Source: Gammaproteobacteria bacterium (GTDB lineage: Bacteria; Pseudomonadota; Gammaproteobacteria; SZUA-140). From it: a stretch of DNA of 46,815 nucleotides. A program made the position numbers and the translations under genes. The stretch is from assembly GCA_026982565.1 (NCBI GenBank), contig JALSGV010000153.1, positions 1-46,815 on the forward strand. Reading direction: 5' to 3'. A model generated the notes under the pieces. It was not told where the DNA came from. It saw nothing but the letters and a program-made list of their open reading frames with translations, and did no database searches. Positions within the stretch are counted from its first letter, which is position 1, and each line of letters opens with the position of its first letter. Positions 40,633 through 46,815 of this stretch are shown here, piece by piece.

Positions 40633-41681
40633 CAGACCATCCTGCCTTTATCGATTACTGCTGTCCTCGTATCAGAGGAAGCATGCCCTGCATCCTTCCT
40701 GTTTGAGGTAGGTTGTGGCCAGGGGTGGTTGGCGAATTTTTTCCAGAAATGGATCGCCAGGCCCAGCACACTCAACATCGCCGTCAGAAACAACCACTGC
40801 AGCGTAGGGTCATAGTACAACTTGTAGCCCATCCAACTGCTCAAGCCGTCATAACGCAGAACACCCCGCTCAAGGCGCACGGTTTCTCCCGGCTGCAACT
40901 CAACCCGTTGTCCACCCGTTCTCAGCACCAGCGAGGCCTGCGACTTGCGTGCATCCAGAACCCAGTATCCTTCCGGGTCGATCCCCGTCTCCAGTTGCAG
41001 CCAGAACTTGATTTGCTCGCCCCCCTCGACGGGCGTCCAGCGGTTGGCCTGACGGAATTCGAACAAGGGATAAGAGGGCATATGGATAGTTCCGGTCTGC
41101 GCCTCCCCTCCGTCAGGCATCCAGGTCAGCACCGCTGCAAAACCCTTGTTGAAAGTAGTGTAAAAACGATACCCTTCGAGAATCAGAGGCCGGTCATCCC
41201 CCACCACCTTGCGCTCCCAGCCCCCCGCGCCATCGGGGACCAACACTTGGCTGTGAGTCAGGCCGCGCATCATTCCTGGACGATATTCGATAGTATAGGG
41301 CCCCTGAATGAAGTGAACCTGATCCAGCTTGCCACTATGCAATGGTCCCTGGCGCACATTGATGAGGCGCTCAGGTGTGAAACCCATGCCATCCACCATC
41401 TCGATATGGGCCTCCATGTGTGTGAGCCTCCCTATGGCGGCCAGAATGACAATCATCAGCAGCGCCACATGAAAGATCAGCAAGCCACCACGCCGGTTGA
41501 TGCGTGCATTGGTGATGATAGCGGCCAACAGATTGATGCCCAGCAAGGCCAGGGGCGCCACCAACACCCATACGGGGGTGTCAACGGGATTATCGTAATT
41601 GAGCGCAGCGCCTATGGCGAGCAAGGCCATCCACAGCAGGGTCAGACGAATGGAGGCCAGGCGTTTCAACACAGCGATCAT
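40632..41681 (-). CDS. resB: System II cytochrome c biogenesis protein ResB (Ccs1)
   Basis: A 349-residue membrane protein. Three N-terminal helices (RLTLLWMALLAIGAALNY, VWVLVAPLALLGINLLAAII, LLIFHVALLMIVILAAIGRL) are followed by a large periplasmic domain with INVRQGPLHSGKLDQVHFIQ, and a last helix (LQWLFLTAMLSVLGLAIHFW). ResB partners CcsA and presents the apocytochrome. The start ATG overlaps the stop of the 11-heme cytochrome gene (ATGA), so synthase and substrate genes are translationally coupled. It is shorter than many ResB proteins, as expected for the compact split form. Confidence 0.9.
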   Translation of the reverse strand: MIAVLKRLASIRLTLLWMALLAIGAALNYDNPVDTPVWVLVAPLALLGINLLAAIITNARINRRGGLLIFHVALLMIVILAAIGRLTHMEAHIEMVDGMGFTPERLINVRQGPLHSGKLDQVHFIQGPYTIEYRPGMMRGLTHSQVLVPDGAGGWERKVVGDDRPLILEGYRFYTTFNKGFAAVLTWMPDGGEAQTGTIHMPSYPLFEFRQANRWTPVEGGEQIKFWLQLETGIDPEGYWVLDARKSQASLVLRTGGQRVELQPGETVRLERGVLRYDGLSSWMGYKLYYDPTLQWLFLTAMLSVLGLAIHFWKKFANHPWPQPTSNRKDAGHASSDTRTAVIDKGRMV

Positions 41682-44326
41682 GGGATGTTGTTGCAGGCCT
41701 CATTGCTGCCCAACATCCAGTTCACTCCACTCTGACCATTGCCGGGAGGACCTGCGGAGCCACAATTGGCCGGCGTCCATTCACCGCTGCGCGCGAAGCT
41801 GCGTACCTTGAGGGCGGCGCCGTTGTAATAGGGACCATTGTAGTAACGCGCCGTGGTATTGAGTCTGACCTGACGCTGACTGGCGCTGCCGCCCGCGCCC
41901 GGCTCGCCCGCAAGGAGGGGCGCTTCCAGACCGACATCGTTGAGATTGGCCAGGAAGACCTTGTTCTTCCATCCGTGAGGAATGGCGATGTGGCAATAGG
42001 TGCAGCGGAAATTGGTGACGAAGCTGGCATGTCCCACATGCAGATTGGTGAGCTTGAAGGGCAGGCAGCCGGGTGACGTGCCCGTCGCCATCTTGAAACC
42101 ACTCAGGCGGACCGCCGGCGGCGGCGCGCCATTCCAGTTGGCCGGCGGTATGTCGCGTGCATACTGGTTAGGGTCGTGACAGCGGAAACACAGGTGATTG
42201 GAAGGATTGGCCTCATTTACAAAATCGGTCGTGTTTTCGCCCGTCTGGTCGTCCCAGGCGCCCTTGAGGATAAAGTTTTCGTCCGAGCCGTGAGGACCCC
42301 AGGGAAAACCGTTTTCGCCATTGACGGGCACCACCGTATCACCTGCCGTGCGGGATCCATGACAGTCGGTGCAATACATGGTCTGCGTGCCGACCGCTGC
42401 ATTGAAGGGTGAGCGCCAGTCTTCGGCGTCGGCCTGTCGCACGGAAGGTGTGCGCCCTGTGGCGCGGATGATGGGATGCCAGGAACGGTGATTATTGGTT
42501 TCATAACCCGGCCCGGCGCCGGAACCTGTTGCGGTGCCCTCCCCCATGTGATCGATGGGGGCCTGGTACTCCATGGCCTGGTTGGTATACTGGAACAGGG
42601 CATTGGTGCCGGGCGGGGTGCCCCCGGTGAACGACCCCAGCATGGGTGCCTGGTCATAGGTATAGTTGGAATGGCACTTGAAACACAACTGGTATTCACG
42701 GGTCAGGTATGGCGATTCCACGGCCGTACTCCCCCCGGTTCCAGGATCGCCCCGTTTGACCTCGAAAGTCACCGGCTCACTGCCAAAGGCGGGAGAACCG
42801 TAGACCGGCTCCACACCCCAGATGCCGCGCAGCACGCCTGAAGCCAGGTTGGTATGGGGCACACCATCTTCATGCACATGCGTACCGGCAGGATCAGGAA
42901 CCGTGTTGTCGGCGTTGAACAGCCTGTTCTTCGTCACCCGATGCGGATTGTGGCAGTCGGTACACTCCACGTGGCGGTTGTTGAGATTACCCTTCCCGAG
43001 ATTCTCCGGCGATTCGATAAAGTCCTGACCACGGCGGTCGCCCTGCAGGGCGGCGCTGCCGGTACCGATGCTATGGACCTCCACCCCTGCCGGCTGATCG
43101 GCGCTGGCGATGGGCATGTGGCGCGCCATGGTGGTGAAGTCGGTCTTGATATCCGGCACTTCGAAGGACGGGCTGGAGTTGGGATTGACCTGTCCCTGCA
43201 GGGTATTGCCATCGGCGGAGTGGCAGGCATAACACACTTCCTCCACAGCCGGATTACCACCCTGCTTGTAGCGGGCCCCATCCGGGGTCGTTGAAACCGG
43301 CCCGTCGGTGCCCTCGCGCAAGATGCGGCGCGCACCCTGCACCGTATGGGGGTCGTGGCAATTCAGGCAGGCGGCCTGCCATACACGGATATCGCGGGGA
43401 AACTCACGCAGGTCGGCGGCAGCGTCGTTATAGCGCTCATCGGCAACCCCCGTATGCGCATGCGCGGACCCTACCCAGCCATCCTTGTCGTGGCAGGCCA
43501 GGCAGATGAGATCGCCATCCTTGTTGAAAGCCCCATCCACCGGCGGTTTAGTCTGGAAACGGTTGACGCGAAGAAATTTAGCATTTTCCCCCACTACGTC
43601 CGAGCGGATATGGGGGTCATGACAGGTGATGCATTCCACCTTGCCATCCTCCAGGGGCAAATAGTCACCCTGAGGACTCGCCGGCGGGCTTCCTGCCGTG
43701 CGCTCATTGATATGGGATACCGTTGCCGGGTCAAACAACTCACCATCACGCATCGCCTGGGCACTGTCGAATGTAAAAGAGATGGGATGATCGTTAGTCA
43801 GATCGACGCCAAGACGGCGGGTGAAGCCGGTCTGCTCGCCCAAGGCCTCGGGTATAGTCTGGTCCGCGCCGATACCCGGCCCGGTAAAATCCACACGGTT
43901 GTCCACCTGGGTCTGGTCACTGCCGCGGTAGTCTTTGCGGTTGAGTACGTTGACGGCGCCCAAGGCAATAGTACCATCATGACAGGAAAGGCAAAGCTTG
44001 GATTTACCACCCGGCTGTCCCAGGTCGGTTGCGTCGATGGAGGTAGAGGTGAAAGGCAGATAACTGGCCGATGAAAGCTGCCGGTTCCACAGCGGCGCCC
44101 GCTGCTCCGGCGTGGCGCCATGAGGCGTGTGGCAGAAGGCGCAGATCTGGGATTCGGAGGTGGCGCGCGCCTGTCGGTCCACCCCCTGGGGCTCGACAGT
44201 GGCGGAAAAATTGTGCTTGGTGTTGGCGATGTCGGAAATCAATGCGGCTTGGGTTGGCCCCGCCATACCTAAAAACAGCATCAGTGCAAGGATCACGCTT
44301 CTTGCGCCCCTCGTGTGATCCATCAT
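41678..44326 (-). CDS. Exported 11-heme cytochrome c
   Basis: An 882-residue secreted cytochrome with a signal peptide ending GPTQA (about residue 27). Eleven CxxCH motifs have first cysteines at 62, 112, 232, 275, 320, 365, 455, 548, 652, 713 and 775, many as CxxCHDPH or CxxCHNPH. The N-terminal 250 residues (NTKHNFSA, ICAFCHTPHG, LCLSCHDGTIALG, LGVDLTNDHPISFTF, KVECITCHDPH, FLRV) repeat the layout of the five-heme protein at 13440-14189. The rest is extra heme modules with long low-complexity loops. Extra cysteines near the C-terminus may form disulfides. It is likely an outer-surface or periplasmic electron conduit. It is coupled by ATGA overlaps to the NHL gene before it and resB after it. 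Confidence 0.92.
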   Translation of the reverse strand: MMDHTRGARSVILALMLFLGMAGPTQAALISDIANTKHNFSATVEPQGVDRQARATSESQICAFCHTPHGATPEQRAPLWNRQLSSASYLPFTSTSIDATDLGQPGGKSKLCLSCHDGTIALGAVNVLNRKDYRGSDQTQVDNRVDFTGPGIGADQTIPEALGEQTGFTRRLGVDLTNDHPISFTFDSAQAMRDGELFDPATVSHINERTAGSPPASPQGDYLPLEDGKVECITCHDPHIRSDVVGENAKFLRVNRFQTKPPVDGAFNKDGDLICLACHDKDGWVGSAHAHTGVADERYNDAAADLREFPRDIRVWQAACLNCHDPHTVQGARRILREGTDGPVSTTPDGARYKQGGNPAVEEVCYACHSADGNTLQGQVNPNSSPSFEVPDIKTDFTTMARHMPIASADQPAGVEVHSIGTGSAALQGDRRGQDFIESPENLGKGNLNNRHVECTDCHNPHRVTKNRLFNADNTVPDPAGTHVHEDGVPHTNLASGVLRGIWGVEPVYGSPAFGSEPVTFEVKRGDPGTGGSTAVESPYLTREYQLCFKCHSNYTYDQAPMLGSFTGGTPPGTNALFQYTNQAMEYQAPIDHMGEGTATGSGAGPGYETNNHRSWHPIIRATGRTPSVRQADAEDWRSPFNAAVGTQTMYCTDCHGSRTAGDTVVPVNGENGFPWGPHGSDENFILKGAWDDQTGENTTDFVNEANPSNHLCFRCHDPNQYARDIPPANWNGAPPPAVRLSGFKMATGTSPGCLPFKLTNLHVGHASFVTNFRCTYCHIAIPHGWKNKVFLANLNDVGLEAPLLAGEPGAGGSASQRQVRLNTTARYYNGPYYNGAALKVRSFARSGEWTPANCGSAGPPGNGQSGVNWMLGSNEACNNIP

Positions 44327-45405
44327 CCCGCTTCCTGAACCTCTTTCAAGTATTGAAACACCATGATGCGCCCGTTGAAGGAATCCGCGACATACACACG
44401 ATCATGGCCATCCGTCCAAACACCTGCTGGCAGATAGAACTCCCCGATACGACTCCCCGTCCCCCCGATGGGCAACAGAAACTCCCCTTTGTCGCTGAAT
44501 ATTAACAGATGATCATAATAGGATTCCACCACATAGATATTACGGTCGGAATCCGCAGCCACCCCTTTGGGGCGGGGCAGATCCCCCAGATACAGCCCGC
44601 GCCGCCCCAGGGAGCGGATCACATCGCCATCACGATCGATGATCTGTACACGGGAGTTCAGGGTGTCGGTAACGTAGAGCCTGTCATTGGCAAAGGTCAT
44701 GTAGGTTGGGGCGTTGAATTCCCCCAGTCCTTCCCCGCGCATCCCTATCTCATGCAGGAATTTCCCATTGTCATCAAATACCTTGATATTATGCGCCTTG
44801 CTGTCGGAAACATAGACCCGCCCCCGCTCCGCATCACGGGCTATACCCACGGGACGCTTCAGGACCTCCTTGCCGAAGACGCCCATAGGCTTTCCCTTGT
44901 TGTTCAATCTCACGACCTGCGCCAGATCGGCATCGACCACCAGGATCTCCTTGCCGGGCCCGGATACGATGCCGAGGGGGGTCTTGAAACGCACACCCGT
45001 CTCCGCCATTTCCCAAACCAACAGCGCCCCCTCCACTTGGTCGAAGACGTAGACTGCCGCCCTGCTCACATCGGTGACATAAACCCGCCCTTGCGGATCC
45101 GTATAACCACTCTGCGGCCGTTGTAGAACGACTGGCGTCTGCTGGTCCGACATCAGCCCTACCAGCCAGCCAAAGACCTTCCGCCCCACGCCCTGGGAGT
45201 CACGGTCTCCCTGAAAATTTTCCTCGCCCGTCAACTGCCCCACGAAGCGGTAACGGGGTATATCGGGTGGAGGGGGCCAAACCTGTTCTGCCTCAGGGGC
45301 GTCGCTGGCCTCGAACTGCATGCGCGTGGGTGAACTGGTGGCACACCCTGCCAGAGCAACGCACAGGAGCAATCCCAATCCACCAGGGAAAGCGCGCATC
45401 GCCAT
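44323..45405 (-). CDS. NHL-repeat beta-propeller lipoprotein
   Basis: A 360-residue lipoprotein with lipobox VALAGC (Cys near residue 21), a proline-rich PPPPDIPRYRFVGQL segment and six NHL blades (GYTDPQGRVYVTDVSR, RPVGIARDAERGRVYVSDS, RPKGVAADSDRNIYVVESYY, LPAGVWTDGHDRVYVADSFN). It is a likely scaffold for the multiheme cytochrome encoded next, whose start overlaps its stop by four bases. It is paralogous to the lipoproteins at 14258-15364 and 45408-46406. No enzymatic residues are evident. Confidence 0.88.
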   Translation of the reverse strand: MAMRAFPGGLGLLLCVALAGCATSSPTRMQFEASDAPEAEQVWPPPPDIPRYRFVGQLTGEENFQGDRDSQGVGRKVFGWLVGLMSDQQTPVVLQRPQSGYTDPQGRVYVTDVSRAAVYVFDQVEGALLVWEMAETGVRFKTPLGIVSGPGKEILVVDADLAQVVRLNNKGKPMGVFGKEVLKRPVGIARDAERGRVYVSDSKAHNIKVFDDNGKFLHEIGMRGEGLGEFNAPTYMTFANDRLYVTDTLNSRVQIIDRDGDVIRSLGRRGLYLGDLPRPKGVAADSDRNIYVVESYYDHLLIFSDKGEFLLPIGGTGSRIGEFYLPAGVWTDGHDRVYVADSFNGRIMVFQYLKEVQEAG

Positions 45406-45407
45406 GA

Positions 45408-46406
45408 TTATTGCGGTGTCCTGGCCTTCTGCAAGGACTCCGGCGTCACCCTGAGCACCTGGATACGGCCATTGAGACTGTCAGCCACATACAAGAAACC
45501 ATCGTCCAACCACAAATCGGTGATGCGCTTGAACTGACCGGGCGCCGATCCGGATATTCCCAGTGAATAGACGAAGACACCGTCCACATAGACCTTGATG
45601 GTATTGCTCATATAGTCGCCCACGAAGGCGCGATTCTGGCTATCGACGGCGATGGCCAATGGGAAAGTCACCGTATCCTTCTGAAAACCCTTGATGAAGG
45701 AGCCGTCTTCCCCAAACACCTGCACCCGGTACTCACCGAAGCGCGTGGTTACATAATACCCCTCCGGGCCCAGTGAGAACCCCGTCACACCCAGCAACTT
45801 GCCCGGCTCGTCACCACGGACGCCGATAGCGCCCACCAGCAAACCCGCGCGATTGTAGACCAAGACATCGTCGTTGAAACCATCGGCGATGTAGGTCCAT
45901 CCCTCTGCCTGATCCTGAACGACGGCGACCGGCCGGCCCAGGTTGATCTGATCCTCGAACACCCGGAGCAGATTACCCTGGCGGTCAAAATGCAATACCC
46001 GCCCTCCGTCCCGGTCAGCCAGGTAGTAGGACAAGTCCTGATTGACGAAGATATCGGCCACCTCGCCACTGACCAGTTGCCTGAGATCCTTCAGGACGGT
46101 GAGGTTCCGGGTATCGCGGTCATAGAGGAAAAGCTTCCCCAGGCCATCATCCACGATATAGATATTCGGGCCGCGCGCCGCCACGGCCACGGGACGCATG
46201 AAACGGATATATTCCAGGCCGGTTAGCGAGTTGCCTCCCAGGACACTGCCATCGATCACATCCCACACCAGGGCGCGCTGCTCGGCCGGCTGCCTTCCGG
46301 TTTCGGCCGGCTGGTCGCCTGCAGGCACCATGGCGCAACCTGCCAGCATCAGCAAGACCGTGAGGGTCAGCGCATCAAGCCAACTTGATTGGGTACGGAG
46401 TGACAT
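45408..46406 (-). CDS. NHL-repeat beta-propeller lipoprotein
   Basis: A 332-residue lipoprotein: lipobox MLAGC (Cys near residue 24), a short linker, then six NHL-type blades (MRPVAVAARGPNIYIVDDGL, RPVAVVQDQAEGWTYIADGF, FPLAIAVDSQNRAFVGDYMS, ITDLWLDDGFLYVADSLNGR). I place the start at the ATG at 46406, which gives a clean lipoprotein signal; the longer frame to 46553 overlaps the triheme cytochrome gene and is rejected. The first 40 bases still overlap that gene. Two bases separate its stop from the next lipoprotein gene. Confidence 0.85.
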   Translation of the reverse strand: MSLRTQSSWLDALTLTVLLMLAGCAMVPAGDQPAETGRQPAEQRALVWDVIDGSVLGGNSLTGLEYIRFMRPVAVAARGPNIYIVDDGLGKLFLYDRDTRNLTVLKDLRQLVSGEVADIFVNQDLSYYLADRDGGRVLHFDRQGNLLRVFEDQINLGRPVAVVQDQAEGWTYIADGFNDDVLVYNRAGLLVGAIGVRGDEPGKLLGVTGFSLGPEGYYVTTRFGEYRVQVFGEDGSFIKGFQKDTVTFPLAIAVDSQNRAFVGDYMSNTIKVYVDGVFVYSLGISGSAPGQFKRITDLWLDDGFLYVADSLNGRIQVLRVTPESLQKARTPQ

Positions 46407-46815
46407 CTGCCGCAATTCATCGTGGGGGGAAAGGCCACCTTGCCATGGCATACACCGCAATACTCTCCCTGTATAATGGCCGACATGGATACGGGGTTGG
46501 CGCCTTTCTGGGGAATAAAGATCAAGGGATGGCAATTGGCGCAGGTCAGCCACTCCGTATGCTGCCTGTGGGGGAAACGCACATTGGGCATGGAGGCCGT
46601 ATTCCTGAATATGATATCGAAGTCCGCCACGAACATGTCACCCTCGCCATCGACGGACTTGCGGGGATTGATGATACCCGACTCCAGCGCCTTCACCCAG
46701 TCTATGATGCCCTGGGAATCACGGGGAAACCCATCCATTGCCTCGTAGGGCTGCTGTAGTATGTTGACCGCCTCGCTGCTGGGGTCGTGAATACCGTCCT
46801 CTGCAATAGGCACCA
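46367..46815 (-). CDS. c7-type triheme cytochrome (N-terminus outside window)
   Basis: The last 148 or so residues of an exported triheme cytochrome. The domain reads VRFPHRQHTEWLTCANCHP, then IIQGEYCGVCHGKVAFPP, then MNCGRCHSVP, giving three CxxCH motifs plus the distal histidines of FPHRQH. This spacing matches the c7-type triheme domain that I recall under the family name nanowire_3heme (TIGR04257), found in multiheme conduits of metal-cycling bacteria. The frame is open to the window edge, so the true start and any further heme modules are unseen; a GTG at 46813 is probably internal. It heads the visible part of the leftward cytochrome operon. Confidence 0.85.
   Translation of the reverse strand, partial: VPIAEDGIHDPSSEAVNILQQPYEAMDGFPRDSQGIIDWVKALESGIINPRKSVDGEGDMFVADFDIIFRNTASMPNVRFPHRQHTEWLTCANCHPLIFIPQKGANPVSMSAIIQGEYCGVCHGKVAFPPTMNCGRCHSVPNQVGLMR

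Noticed and set aside
46407..46553. N-terminal extension of the first NHL lipoprotein
   Set aside because: It overlaps the triheme cytochrome domain in another frame and would bury the lipoprotein signal.

Overview
The window reads as chromosome of an autotrophic, cytochrome-rich proteobacterium, most likely a gammaproteobacterial chemolithoautotroph. The pointers are an alpha-carboxysome operon with form IA RuBisCO, a complete Ccm cytochrome c maturation set, ErpA, and small DUF6776/DUF6164-type proteins that I associate with gammaproteobacteria. No species is named because nothing here fixes one.

Layout. (1) 1-6.1 kb, minus strand: cbbL-cbbS-csoS2-csoSCA-csoS4A-csoS4B-csoS1 (the last cut by the window edge), the alpha-carboxysome operon. 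A terminator-like hairpin lies between cbbS and csoS2. (2) 6.5-7.36 kb, plus strand: a divergent two-gene unit encoding the carboxysome-positioning ATPase McdA and a 51-residue McdB. (3) 7.4-10.8 kb, minus strand: NUDIX hydrolase, ErpA, bactofilin, DUF6776 protein and ArgC. (4) 10.85-11.2 kb: two non-coding repeat elements, one of which recurs at 21.24 kb. (5) 11.2-21.2 kb, cytochrome cluster A: a six-heme cytochrome split into two frames at a run of nine A, a five-heme cytochrome with an NHL propeller lipoprotein, a heme-c-motif GGDEF/EAL sensor, two propeller proteins, a small monoheme cytochrome and a TlpA-like lipoprotein. (6) 21.4-28.6 kb, minus strand: ccmABCDEFGHI, the System I maturation operon. 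(7) 28.9-37.5 kb, plus strand: a MoxR/Bat operon (MoxR, DUF58, DUF4381, BatA, BatB-TPR, BatD), then an FGE-fold protein, a DUF1499 protein and a DUF6164 protein. (8) 37.55-38.2 kb: an orphan NarL-type response regulator. (9) 38.4-46.8 kb, minus strand, cytochrome cluster B: triheme c7-type cytochrome, two NHL lipoproteins, an 11-heme cytochrome, ResB, CcsA, a TPR protein and a DsbA-like protein, several joined by 1-4 nt stop/start overlaps.

How the parts fit. The carboxysome section fixes CO2. The two cytochrome clusters supply a large set of exported multiheme electron carriers, and their products share a family signature: the same N-terminal multiheme module and paralogous propeller lipoproteins. 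Two independent heme-attachment machineries occur in the window, System I (Ccm) and System II (ResB/CcsA). The System II genes are translationally coupled to the 11-heme cytochrome, which suggests a dedicated assembly line. The most attractive hypothesis is an extracellular or outer-surface electron conduit, possibly a cytochrome filament, that feeds a carboxysome-based autotroph. The gene content and coupling are seen directly; the conduit function is inference.
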